This document shows positions 17,447-25,111 of a stretch of DNA of 64,000 nt, one piece after another. The notes below the pieces were generated by a model that worked only from the letters and a program-made list of their open reading frames with translations, did not search any database and was not told the DNA's origin. The position numbers and the translations under genes were made by a program. Numbering within the stretch: the first letter of the stretch is position 1; each line of letters opens with the position of its first letter. Origin of the DNA: Erythrobacteraceae bacterium CFH 75059. GTDB taxonomy: Bacteria > Pseudomonadota > Alphaproteobacteria > Sphingomonadales > Sphingomonadaceae. The stretch covers positions 682,001-746,000 of the forward strand of contig SJSR01000001.1 in assembly GCA_004331795.1 (NCBI GenBank), given 5' to 3'.

Positions 17447-18052
17447 ATGGGCGAAGCTGAGAGCGCGATCATGGCGGACGATCCGCTGGAGCTGTTCGGG
17501 CAATGGTTCGCCGAGGCGGTGCGCAGCGAGCCGAACGACCCCGAAGCCATGGCGCTGGCGACCGCAACCCCCGACGGCCGGCCTTCTGTCCGGATGGTGC
17601 TGCTGAAGGAGCATGGACCGGACGGCTTCACCTTCTACACCAATCTCCACAGCCGCAAGGGCGAGGAGCTGTGCGCCAATGCGCACGCCGCGCTGCTGTT
17701 CCACTGGAAGAGCCTTCGCCGGCAGGTCCGGGTGGAAGGGCCGGTCTCGCCGGTGAGCGCCGCGCAGGCCGACGCCTACTTCCACTCGCGGCCGCGCCGG
17801 TCGCAGCTCGGCTCCGCCGCCTCGGACCAGTCGCGGCCCCTGGCCGCGCGAGTTGACTATCTCGAGCGCGTCGAGGCGCTGGCGCGGCAATACCCGGAAG
17901 GCGATGTGCCCCGCCCGCCGCACTGGAGCGGCTTCCGCCTGCGGCCCGAGCGGATCGAGTTCTGGCTCGACCGCGCCAATCGCCTGCACGACCGCCGCCT
18001 GTTCCTCCGCGGCGGCGAGGGCGGCTGGTCCAGCACGCTGCTGTACCCGTGA
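17447..18052 (+). CDS. pdxH: Pyridoxamine 5'-phosphate oxidase
   Basis: FMN-dependent oxidase of 201 residues that makes pyridoxal 5'-phosphate. Recognisable parts: RPSVRMVLLKE, FTFYTNLHSRKGEEL for FMN binding, FHWKSLRRQVRVEG, the QLGSAASDQSRPL loop, and the C-terminal PHWSGFRLRPERIEFW plus LHDRR. ATG 17447 lies 7 bases after AAGGG; ATG 17441 and ATG 17471 are alternatives. Its stop overlaps the CDF transporter start (GTGA), and a phzF gene follows, forming a coupled three-gene set. Confidence 0.95.
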   Translation: MGEAESAIMADDPLELFGQWFAEAVRSEPNDPEAMALATATPDGRPSVRMVLLKEHGPDGFTFYTNLHSRKGEELCANAHAALLFHWKSLRRQVRVEGPVSPVSAAQADAYFHSRPRRSQLGSAASDQSRPLAARVDYLERVEALARQYPEGDVPRPPHWSGFRLRPERIEFWLDRANRLHDRRLFLRGGEGGWSSTLLYP

Positions 18053-19002
18053 AAAGCGCCGCTTCCTTCGTCCAGGACGACCGGTCGCGCCTTGCGCGCG
18101 GGGCGGCGCTCGCCTCCATCAGTGTCGCGGCGGTGCTGGTGGCGCTCAAGACATGGGCGGCGTGGCGCACCGGCTCGTCGGCAATGCTCGGGAGCCTCGC
18201 CGACAGCGCGCTCGATCTCGTGGCGAGCCTGACGACCTTTTTCGGCGTGTGGATCGCCGCCTTCCCCGCCGACCGCGAACATCGTTTCGGCCACGGCAAG
18301 GCCGAAGCGGTGGCCGCCATGGTGCAGGCGATGCTGATCGGCGTGTCGATCGTGCTCATCCTGCTCCATTCGGTGCGGCAGCTCACCCACGGCGTCGGCG
18401 TGCGCGCGCCGCTGGAAGGGATGGGCGTGTCGCTGGTGGCGATCGCGCTGACGCTGGGACTGCTCAGCTGGCAGCGCTACGTGCTGCGGCGGACCGGGTC
18501 CGTCGCCATCCGCGCCGATCACCTTCACTACCAGTCGGACATGCTGCTCAACCTCGCGGTCATCGCCGCGCTGGTCCTTGAAGGGTTCGCCGGACTGACC
18601 GGCGCGGATCCGGTGTTCGGCTTCCTCATCGCCGGGTGGCTGGGCTACGGGGCGTTCCGCGCGGCCGGGGATGCCATCGACCAGCTGATGGACCACGAAT
18701 GGCCTGAGGATCGGCGGCAGCGGCTGGTAGAGCTGGTGGCGCAGCATCCCGAGCTGTCCAACCTGCACGACCTGCGCACCCGGACGAGCGGTCATCGCGA
18801 CTTCGTGCAGTTCCACATCGACATGGACCCGCGTCTTTCGGTGGTCGAGGCACACGACATCATCGAGCGGATGGAAAAGAACCTGTGCCGCCACTTTCCG
18901 CGCATGGAGCTGTTCGTGCACATCGATCCGGCGGGCTACAAGGATTCGGACAATCCGCTCATCGAGGAGAACGAATTCGCCCGGCTGGGTCCGCGCCCAT
19001 GA
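18049..19002 (+). CDS. Cation diffusion facilitator (FieF-like)
   Basis: CDF-family metal/proton antiporter of 317 residues. Six membrane segments fall within residues 18-210. Metal-site residues appear as Asp in SLADSALDL and as HxxxD in DHLHYQSDMLLN, with the HRFGHGKAE loop typical of FieF/ZT-dimer members. The C-terminal cytoplasmic domain (about 220-305) carries His/Asp residues in HRDFVQFHIDMD. Zinc or ferrous iron efflux is likely, but the metal cannot be read from sequence. GTG 18049 overlaps the pdxH stop, and its own stop overlaps the next ATG. Confidence 0.92.
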   Translation: MKSAASFVQDDRSRLARGAALASISVAAVLVALKTWAAWRTGSSAMLGSLADSALDLVASLTTFFGVWIAAFPADREHRFGHGKAEAVAAMVQAMLIGVSIVLILLHSVRQLTHGVGVRAPLEGMGVSLVAIALTLGLLSWQRYVLRRTGSVAIRADHLHYQSDMLLNLAVIAALVLEGFAGLTGADPVFGFLIAGWLGYGAFRAAGDAIDQLMDHEWPEDRRQRLVELVAQHPELSNLHDLRTRTSGHRDFVQFHIDMDPRLSVVEAHDIIERMEKNLCRHFPRMELFVHIDPAGYKDSDNPLIEENEFARLGPRP

Positions 19003-19805
19003 CGAGGTCCGTCGCCTACTGGCACGTGGACGCCTTCGCCTCGGCCGCATTCGGCGGAAACCAGGCCGCGGTGATGGTGCTGGATCGATGGCCGGACGAT
19101 GCGCTGCTCCAGGCCATCGGCGCCGAGAACAATTTTGCCGAGACCGCCTTTCTCGTGCGCGACACGGGTGGCGAGGCGGACTGGGAACTGCGCTGGTTCA
19201 CGCCGACGCACGAGGTGGCGCTCTGCGGCCATGCGACGCTTGCCAGCGGGCATGTGCTGCTCGGAAGGAACGGGGGCGACCGGGTCCGGTTCCGCACCCG
19301 CCAATCCGGTGTGCTGGAGGTGCGGCGCGAGCCGGGCGGCTACACGCTCGACCTGCCGTTGACGCGGGTCGCCCCGCGGAACGATGCGCGCCTGCTGGCG
19401 GCGCTGGGCGCGCAAGGCGAGGTCCATCACAGCGTTTCGGGCGCGGAACAGACCGCCATTGTGCTGCTGCCCGATGCCGCGGCGGTTCGGGCGCTCGCCC
19501 CGGACATGGCCGCACTCGCCGCGACCGGCGTCATGGCGATCTGCACCGCGCCCGGCCAGGGGGTGCATGACGTGATCAGCCGCGTCTTCGTTCCCGCATG
19601 GGGCGTGGACGAGGACAGCGTCACCGGGTCTGCCCATGCCGCGCTGACGCCGTTCTGGGCCGAGCGGCTGGGCCGCGCCCGCTTCACCGCGCATCAGGCG
19701 TCGCGACGCGGCGGCGAGCTGACCTGCCGGCTGGAGGGGGAGCGGGCGTGGATCGGAGGCGCCTGCGTGACGGTGGTCGAGGGGCGGTTCTACCTGGCGG
19801 GATAG
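18999..19805 (+). CDS. PhzF-family isomerase/epimerase-like protein
   Basis: Protein of 268 residues with the diaminopimelate-epimerase-like two-domain fold of PhzF. Diagnostic stretches: VDAFASAAFGGNQAAV near the start, ENNFAETAF with the conserved catalytic Glu, TPTHEVALCGHATLAS, and DEDSVTGSAHAAL near the C terminus. Outside phenazine producers the substrate is generally unknown. ATG 18999 overlaps the CDF stop as ATGA. Its 3' end overlaps that of the convergent serine hydrolase gene by 16 bp. Confidence 0.92.
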   Translation: MTRSVAYWHVDAFASAAFGGNQAAVMVLDRWPDDALLQAIGAENNFAETAFLVRDTGGEADWELRWFTPTHEVALCGHATLASGHVLLGRNGGDRVRFRTRQSGVLEVRREPGGYTLDLPLTRVAPRNDARLLAALGAQGEVHHSVSGAEQTAIVLLPDAAAVRALAPDMAALAATGVMAICTAPGQGVHDVISRVFVPAWGVDEDSVTGSAHAALTPFWAERLGRARFTAHQASRRGGELTCRLEGERAWIGGACVTVVEGRFYLAG

Positions 19806-20953
19806 AGCGCCAGAATGTCGGCCATGCGCGGCAGCAGCGCCGCCCGCTGCTGCGCGTCCGAATGGCCCAGCCGCACCAGCGTCACCCGCTGCTCGGGCGA
19901 GACGAGGGCATACTGTCCCATGTGGCCGATCATCGCGAACAGCGTTGGCGGGGCGGAGTCGGGGAACAGCGGATGCTCTTCGCCGGCTGCGCGGGGGAAG
20001 TCCCGGTTGAGCCAGGTCTGGAAGCCGTAATGCGGCGCGCGCGGCGACGGCGTCACCATGGCCTCGACCCATGCACGGGGGACCAGCTGCGCGCCGCGGT
20101 GGGACCCCTTGGTCCGCAGGAACTCCGCAAAGCGTGCCCAGTCGCGCGCCGTGCCATGGATCAGGCTGCCCCCGATCAGGGTGCCGGCCCGGTCGAATTC
20201 GGGCACCATCGACTCCATGCCCAACGGGCCGAACAGCCGCGTCTGAAGATAGTCGGCCATCGCCCGCCGCCGGATCTCGGGATCGCGGCTGTCGGTGAGC
20301 GCGCGGGTCGCGATATCCGCGAGGATGACGCTGGTGTTGGAGGAATACTCGAAGCGCTCGCCCGGCTCCGCCTCGAGCGGCTGGGCCGATGCGAACTCGG
20401 CCATGTCGTCGCGTCCGTCGAGGAACAGCATCCGCACTTCGAGCGATTCGTAGGATGGCTCGCCCGACTCGGTGTGGCGCAGTCCGCTGCGCATCTGCAG
20501 CAGGTGCCGCAGCGTGATCTCGCGGCGCGGGTCGCCGGGCCGGTTCCAGCGGGGCACCGGCGTCGGCTGGTCCAGATCCAGCCGCCCGTCGGCCACCAGC
20601 ATTCCGATCACCACGGCGGTGACCGTCTTGGCCATCGACCAGCTCACGAAGCGCGTGTCGGGGCCGTAACCCGGTCCGTAGCGTTCTGCGGCCACCGTGC
20701 CGTTGTGCATCAGGATGACCGCGCGGGTTTCGCCGACCGCCGGATCGGTGAACAGCGCGTCGACGGCCCGCGCGACCTGCCGCACGGGCGCGCCGGGATC
20801 GGCAGACACCGCCGCCAGCGCCTCTTCCCCTAGCCCGGACGCTTCGGGAGCGGGATCGGCGCACCCGGCGGCCGCTGGCAGCAGCAGGGCAAGGGCGATA
20901 AGAGCACGGCGAGTCGGAGCCGGGGGAAGCCTCATCGGGCGGACCTTGCGCAT
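19790..20953 (-). CDS. Serine hydrolase, class C beta-lactamase fold
   Basis: Exported hydrolase of 387 residues. The N terminus has a lipobox-like AAAGC near residue 31, so it may be a lipoprotein. The Ser-x-x-Lys motif is SMAK (about residue 105) and the second element is YSSN (about 214), matching Tyr-x-Asn. The third motif reads HMG instead of KTG, as in esterase-type members. It is therefore more likely an esterase or peptidase-like hydrolase than an antibiotic-inactivating enzyme. The start codon shares CATG with the divergent small gene; ATG 20935 is an alternative. Confidence 0.9.
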   Translation of the reverse strand: MRKVRPMRLPPAPTRRALIALALLLPAAAGCADPAPEASGLGEEALAAVSADPGAPVRQVARAVDALFTDPAVGETRAVILMHNGTVAAERYGPGYGPDTRFVSWSMAKTVTAVVIGMLVADGRLDLDQPTPVPRWNRPGDPRREITLRHLLQMRSGLRHTESGEPSYESLEVRMLFLDGRDDMAEFASAQPLEAEPGERFEYSSNTSVILADIATRALTDSRDPEIRRRAMADYLQTRLFGPLGMESMVPEFDRAGTLIGGSLIHGTARDWARFAEFLRTKGSHRGAQLVPRAWVEAMVTPSPRAPHYGFQTWLNRDFPRAAGEEHPLFPDSAPPTLFAMIGHMGQYALVSPEQRVTLVRLGHSDAQQRAALLPRMADILALYPAR

Positions 20954-21317
20954 GGCGATGGGGATGGCAATGCCGAAGACGCAGGTGCGGAGACCGGGAC
21001 GCCGGCGGGTGATGTGGCTGGTCGTTGCGGCGGTGCTTCTCGCCGGCGTGGCGGCCGCCGCGGTGTTCGGGCCGGCGCTGCGCGGCTATGCCGCCGCGGG
21101 CACCGCCTACGCCGCCCGCGTGACGTGCTCGTGCCGGTTCGTCGCCGGCCGAAGCCTCGCCGACTGCGCCAAGGACAAGGTGGCCGGCATGGAGTGGGTG
21201 CGTCTGTCCGAGGACACCGAGCGGCGCTCGGTGACGGCGGTGTTCCCGCTCCTCGGATCGGACGAGGCGGCTTTCGAACCCGGTTGGGGCTGCGTGCTCA
21301 GGCCGTGGCAGGGCTGA
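20952..21317 (+). CDS. Small membrane-anchored hypothetical protein
   Basis: Protein of 121 residues starting with four in-frame ATG codons (20952, 20958, 20964, 20970), so the exact start is open. A basic stretch is followed by one membrane segment (about 20-42). The outside part is short with a TCSCRF motif, another cysteine in LADCAKD and one in GWGCVL, probably two disulfides. It is squeezed between two genes, sharing CATG with the serine hydrolase start and overlapping the mnmA 3' end by 20 bp. No family name is recognised. Confidence 0.72.
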   Translation: MAMGMAMPKTQVRRPGRRRVMWLVVAAVLLAGVAAAAVFGPALRGYAAAGTAYAARVTCSCRFVAGRSLADCAKDKVAGMEWVRLSEDTERRSVTAVFPLLGSDEAAFEPGWGCVLRPWQG

Positions 21318-22503
21318 GGGTGCGCCCGGCGAGGGCGGGATCGCCGTTCGCCGCATCGGCTTCGGTGGCCGCGATCCAGCCGCCGCCCACGACCCGCTCG
21401 CCGCAATAGAGCACGGCCGCCTGTCCCGGCGCGACGCCGTATTCCGGCTGGAGAAAGGTCAGCGTCACGTCGCGGCCCCCTCCCAGTGACCCTTCGACCG
21501 TCGCCGGAACGGGCCGGGCCATGGAGCGCACCTTGACCATGAGCGGCTGGCCGGCCGCGGCCGCGCCGATGCGGTTGGTTTGCGTCAGATGCGCGCGGCG
21601 CACCGCCAGCAGGCGCCGCGGACCCACCCGCACGCGCCGTGCGGCGGCATCGATGCCGACCACATACAGCGGTTCGGCCTGTCCGCCGATCTCCAGCCCG
21701 CGCCGCTGTCCCACGGTGAAGTGGATCACGCCGCGGTGACGGCCGAGGACCGCGCCGGTCTGCGCATGCACGATGTCGCCCGCCTCGCTTCCCTCCGGCC
21801 GCAGCCTGCGCACCACGGCAGCGTAGTCGCCGTCCGGCACGAAACAGATGTCCTGGCTGTCGGCCTTTGCCGCGTTGGCGAGCCCGGCGCCGCGGGCCAG
21901 GGCGCGCACCTCCTCCTTCGGCAGGCCGCCGAGCGGGAACCGCAGAAAGGCGAGCTGTGCATCGGTGGTGGCGAACAGGAAATAGGACTGGTCTCGCGCC
22001 GGATCGCGCGCGCGCAGCAGGTGCACGTCCTCGCCGCGGCGCTCCCGCTGCACATAATGGCCTGTCGCCAGGCAATCGGCGCCGAGTTCGCGCGCGATCG
22101 CCAGCATGTCGGTGAACTTGGGGCCGGTGTTGCAGCGGATGCAGGGCACGGGCGTGCGCCCGGCAAGGTAGTCGTCTGCGAACCGCTCCACCACGGCCTG
22201 CCGGAACGCACTCTCGTGGTCAATGACGTAGTGGGCGATGCCGAGCCGGTCGGCGACCTGCCGTGCGTCGCGGATGTCGTCGCCGGCGCAGCACGCGCCC
22301 TTGCGCCCGGTCGCTTCCCCGTGGTCGTAAAGCTGGAGGGTGATGCCGATCGTCTCCGCCCCGCTGCTCGCGGCAAGCGCCGCCACGACCGAGGAGTCGA
22401 CGCCCCCCGACATGGCCACGACGATGCGGCACTGCGCCGGAGGGCGAGGCAGGTCGAACAGGGCAGCGGCTTGAGCGCCCGACAGGGAAGCGGCGAGGTT
22501 CAT
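21298..22503 (-). CDS. mnmA: tRNA-specific 2-thiouridylase
   Basis: MnmA, 401 residues, thiolates U34 of tRNA-Lys, tRNA-Glu and tRNA-Gln. The PP-loop ATP site is SGGVDSSV (about 36-43). The catalytic cysteines lie in [10 protein letters not shown] and near [11 protein letters not shown]. Residues matching tRNA contact and the C-terminal beta barrel continue to [10 protein letters not shown] 22503 gives a normal N terminus; an upstream extension in the same frame lacks conservation. No strong ribosome binding site is seen. It converges on the small hypothetical gene with a 20-bp overlap. Confidence 0.94.
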   Translation of the reverse strand: MNLAASLSGAQAAALFDLPRPPAQCRIVVAMSGGVDSSVVAALAASSGAETIGITLQLYDHGEATGRKGACCAGDDIRDARQVADRLGIAHYVIDHESAFRQAVVERFADDYLAGRTPVPCIRCNTGPKFTDMLAIARELGADCLATGHYVQRERRGEDVHLLRARDPARDQSYFLFATTDAQLAFLRFPLGGLPKEEVRALARGAGLANAAKADSQDICFVPDGDYAAVVRRLRPEGSEAGDIVHAQTGAVLGRHRGVIHFTVGQRRGLEIGGQAEPLYVVGIDAAARRVRVGPRRLLAVRRAHLTQTNRIGAAAAGQPLMVKVRSMARPVPATVEGSLGGGRDVTLTFLQPEYGVAPGQAAVLYCGERVVGGGWIAATEADAANGDPALAGRTLSPATA

Positions 22504-22634
22504 GAGCGCGCGCAATGTAGTGCGCGGACGGGCTTCTTTCCAGCGCAGTACAGGCGGGGCGGCAGCATGCTCCGCGTGCAAACCCGCATCCCGGCTTCAC
22601 CGCTTGTTTACCCGCGGCGGGTACCCCGGTGGGC

Positions 22635-22934
22635 ATGTTCGAGGGCAGAAAACCCAAGCGCGCTGCCGACGCCCCGGCGGAAAATGCCGCCCTCCTGCGC
22701 GAACTTCGCTGGGCGGAACTCAGCGCGCAGCTGGCCCTGATCCGCGAGGCACAGGGGATCGGGCGCGGCCGCGGCGGCGACGGCGAAGGGAGCGGGCGCT
22801 TTGCCGCGGTCCACAGCGGCCCCGTATCCGACGCCCGGACCGTGCCGGACGAGGCGCGCCCGGACTGCGGCGGCTCCTCCGCGGCGCTGCCGTCCCGCAA
22901 ACGTTCGAAGTTCAAGGATCGCCGGCAACCATGA
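22635..22934 (+). CDS. Small hypothetical coupled to sciP
   Basis: Protein of 99 residues, with GTG 22629 as an alternative start 6 bases earlier. Residues 1-45 form a recognisable block (MFEGRKPKRA, then LLRELRWAELSAQLALIREAQ), probably helical; the rest is low-complexity, Gly/Ser/Arg-rich and basic at the end. I believe a short protein with this start precedes DUF1153 genes in other sphingomonads, but I could not check. Its stop overlaps the sciP start as ATGA. Function unknown, with a regulatory partner role suggested only by context. Confidence 0.65.
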   Translation: MFEGRKPKRAADAPAENAALLRELRWAELSAQLALIREAQGIGRGRGGDGEGSGRFAAVHSGPVSDARTVPDEARPDCGGSSAALPSRKRSKFKDRRQP

Positions 22935-23230
22935 TCGAGAATTCGTCCATCCGCCCGGATCAGGTGATTGGACCGCTCGGCGAGCCGCTGACGCTGGCCG
23001 ATCTGCCGCCTCCTGACACGACGCGCTGGGTGGTGCGGCGCAAGGCGGAGGTCGTCGCCGCCGTCAATGGCGGGTTGTTGACGGTCGACGAGGTTCTGGA
23101 ACGCTACAACCTCACCCTGGAGGAGTTCGCCTCGTGGCAGCGGGCAGTCGACCGGTCGGGGATGCAGGGCCTGCGCGTCACGCGGATCCAGCACTACCGC
23201 GATCTCTACGAACGCCAGCTCAAGTATTGA
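22931..23230 (+). CDS. sciP: CtrA inhibitor SciP (DUF1153)
   Basis: Small helix-turn-helix protein of 99 residues. In Caulobacter, SciP binds CtrA and blocks activation of CtrA-dependent promoters in swarmer cells. The whole chain matches DUF1153: VIGPLGEPLTLADLPPPD, then TRWVVRRKAEVVAAV, and the HTH core LTVDEVLERYNLTLEEF followed by SWQRAVDR. Its presence supports an alphaproteobacterial origin. It is translated from an ATG overlapping the previous stop. No full CtrA box was seen upstream, so control may come from the promoter of the partner gene. Confidence 0.93.
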   Translation: MIENSSIRPDQVIGPLGEPLTLADLPPPDTTRWVVRRKAEVVAAVNGGLLTVDEVLERYNLTLEEFASWQRAVDRSGMQGLRVTRIQHYRDLYERQLKY

Positions 23231-23362
23231 GCCCGCCACAGGCCGCCGCAGGAATGTCTCGCCGGCCCCTTAAAGGCTGAATTTTCAGCGAAACCCGATG
23301 CTCGTGCGGCCGGCGCGCAGCGGCGAAGATCAAGCCGCGGCCGCTTCTCTTCGTCGCAATCC

Positions 23363-23388
23363 GGAACCACTTCAGCCCATGGGCCGTT
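23363..23388 (+). promoter_or_regulatory. EcfG-type general stress promoter
   Basis: GGAAC at 23363-23367 and CGTT at 23385-23388 are separated by 17 bases, the exact consensus for the alphaproteobacterial general stress sigma factor EcfG. The -10 element ends 43 bp before the ATG of a GlsB/YeaQ-type stress membrane protein, a fitting target. The gap otherwise shows no gene. Confidence 0.6.
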
Positions 23389-23431
23389 CTCTGCGCGAAG
23401 TCATGCAAAACAACGCGAGGAGGAATTCGCT

Positions 23432-23698
23432 ATGGGCTGGATTATCGCAATCATCGTGGGCGGGGTGGCTGGTTGGATTGCCAGCATGGTCATGAACCGC
23501 GACGCCTCGATGGGCATCCTGTGGAACATCGTGGTCGGCATCATCGGCGCGGTCATCGGCAACTGGCTGGCCGGTCCGCTGCTTGGCGTTCAGGGCAGCA
23601 TCCAGCAGTTCAGCCTGACCGGGTTCCTGATCGCCATCGCCGGCGCGATCGTCCTGCTGGCCATCGTCAACCTGGTGCAGCGCGGCCGGGTCCGGTAA
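23432..23698 (+). CDS. GlsB/YeaQ/YmgE-family stress response membrane protein
   Basis: Small membrane protein of 88 residues with three hydrophobic segments (about 2-20, 28-50, 60-82) separated by short Gly-rich turns, the pattern of the transglycosylase-associated family. Diagnostic parts are IIVGGVAGWIASMVM and GIIGAVIGNWL. Members are induced by acid and general stress, but the biochemical role is unclear. An AGGAGG-like ribosome binding site (gaggagg) precedes the ATG, an EcfG-type promoter lies upstream and a UUCG terminator downstream, so it is a single-gene unit. Confidence 0.93.
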   Translation: MGWIIAIIVGGVAGWIASMVMNRDASMGILWNIVVGIIGAVIGNWLAGPLLGVQGSIQQFSLTGFLIAIAGAIVLLAIVNLVQRGRVR

Positions 23699-23732
23699 CG
23701 CCGCCGCGCGTCCACGACGCGAACACATCGAG

Positions 23733-23764
23733 GGGCGGGTCGTCTTCGGACGCCCGCCCTTTTT
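23733..23764 (+). terminator. Intrinsic terminator with UUCG tetraloop
   Basis: GGGCGGG (23733-23739), one bulged T, CGTC (23741-23744), loop TTCG, then GACG and CCCGCCC (23749-23759), followed directly by TTTTT. The stem has 11 pairs closed by a C(UUCG)G loop. It ends the stress-protein transcript 35 bp after its stop codon and insulates the efflux operon downstream. Confidence 0.85.
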
Positions 23765-23867
23765 CGTGGATTGACCATTCCGCCTGGGATGAACGGGCGG
23801 TTGTCCGTGTGCGGCAATGCCGTTGCACGTCGTTCCGGCGAGCCCTAGATGATCTGCCGCTCCCGCC

Positions 23868-23896
23868 TTGCGGGATGTGTTCTAGTGATGTAGAAC
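23868..23896 (+). promoter_or_regulatory. Predicted promoter of the RND efflux operon
   Basis: TTGCGG (23868-23873) and TAGAAC (23891-23896) are 17 bases apart; the -35 matches three and the -10 four consensus positions. The perfect palindrome at 23877-23898 covers the spacer and the -10. A start near 23903 would give a leader of about 24 bases. Confidence 0.4.
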
Positions 23897-23898
23897 AC
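23877..23898. promoter_or_regulatory. Perfect 22-bp palindromic operator upstream of RND genes
   Basis: GTGTTCTA and TAGAACAC are exact reverse complements around a six-base spacer GTGATG, ending 28 bp before the adaptor ATG. The size and symmetry suit a dimeric repressor of the TetR or MarR type. No regulator gene lies next to it, so the binding protein would be encoded elsewhere. Confidence 0.55.
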
Positions 23899-23926
23899 CT
23901 GGGGCTGGGCAGGGACGTGATCGCCG

Positions 23927-25111
23927 ATGAACTACGAATCCAGAATTTCGGTCGACCCCGTCGGACACCCCGCTGACCCGGTCGCCGATGGCGCGCCCGT
24001 GCGGCGTCGGCGCACGCTGATCATCGGGGCGGTGCTCATCGGTCTCGTGCTCGCCGCGCTGGCCTACTACGCCAGCCGTGCCGGCAGCGCCGAAGCGCCG
24101 GCGGCTTCCGAACAGGTTCCCTCCGTCACGGTGGTCGCCCCCGGCCGGCAGACCATCGAGGGCGAGGTGAACGTGACCGGCACGCTGGCGGCGCGCCGGA
24201 ACCTCCCGGTGGGCGTTGTCGGCGAAGGCGGGCGGGTCGTGTCCGTGCTCGTCGACGCGGGCGACTGGGTGCGGCAGGGGCAGGTGCTCGCCGTGATCGA
24301 TCGCAGCGTCCAGGAACAGCAGGCCCGCGGTGCGGTGGCCCAGATCGCCGTGGCGCAGGCCGACGCCCGCCTCGCCCAGGAAAACCTCGAGCGCGCCTTG
24401 CAGCTCGTCGACCGCGGCTTCATCTCGCGGGCGGAAGTCGACCGGCTCACCGCCACCCGGGACGCCGCCAACGCCCGGGTCGCCGTCGCCCGGGCGCAGG
24501 CGGACGAGCTGCGCGCCCGCAACGCCCGGCTGAACATCGTCGCACCCGCCGCCGGCCTCGTCCTCCAACGTCAGGTGGAGCCGGGACAGACCGTCAGCGC
24601 CGGATCGGGGGTGCTGTTCAGCATCGCCCAGAACGGCGAGTTGGAGCTGCTGGCGCAAGTCGGCGAGAACGAGCTTGCCAATCTGTCGGTCGGCCTCCCG
24701 GTGGAAGTCACGCCCGCCGGAACGACGCAGGCCTTCACCGGACAGATCTGGCAGCTGTCGCCGACCATCGACCCGCAGACCCGCCTCGGCACCGCGCGCG
24801 TGGCCCTGCGCTACGATCCGGCGCTGCGTCCGGGCGGGTTCGCCACCGCCGTTCTGCGCAGCGGCACGGTCAGCGCCCCGGTGCTGCCCGAAAGCGCCCT
24901 GCAGAGCGACGGCGAGGGCAGTTACGTCTACATCGTCGGTGACGACAACCGCGTCGTGCGGCGCAACGTCAGGCTGGGCAATGTCACCCGCGACGGGATC
25001 ATCATCGCCGAAGGGCTGGCGGGGACGGAGCGGGTGGTGCTGTTTGCCGGCGGTTTCCTTGCTCCCGGAGACGCGGTGCGGCCGGTCCGCGCGGCGGGTG
25101 CCCGCCCGTGA
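23927..25111 (+). CDS. RND efflux periplasmic adaptor (HlyD/AcrA family)
   Basis: Membrane-fusion protein of 394 residues. The cytoplasmic N terminus is basic, with one membrane segment about 27-47. A lipoyl half-motif is visible around GEGGRVVSVLVDAGDWVRQGQ (about 98-118), a helical hairpin at about 125-195 (AQADARLAQENLERALQLVDRG in part), the second lipoyl half near LNIVAPAAGLVLQ, then beta-barrel and membrane-proximal domains to the end. It links the permease to an outer-membrane channel. Its stop overlaps the permease start as GTGA. No outer-membrane factor gene is adjacent. Confidence 0.93.
   Translation: MNYESRISVDPVGHPADPVADGAPVRRRRTLIIGAVLIGLVLAALAYYASRAGSAEAPAASEQVPSVTVVAPGRQTIEGEVNVTGTLAARRNLPVGVVGEGGRVVSVLVDAGDWVRQGQVLAVIDRSVQEQQARGAVAQIAVAQADARLAQENLERALQLVDRGFISRAEVDRLTATRDAANARVAVARAQADELRARNARLNIVAPAAGLVLQRQVEPGQTVSAGSGVLFSIAQNGELELLAQVGENELANLSVGLPVEVTPAGTTQAFTGQIWQLSPTIDPQTRLGTARVALRYDPALRPGGFATAVLRSGTVSAPVLPESALQSDGEGSYVYIVGDDNRVVRRNVRLGNVTRDGIIIAEGLAGTERVVLFAGGFLAPGDAVRPVRAAGARP

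Noticed and set aside
19790-20953. Reading the serine hydrolase as an antibiotic-resistance beta-lactamase
   Set aside because: SxxK and YxN are present but the third motif is HMG rather than KTG, which fits esterase-type or unknown-function members of the fold.
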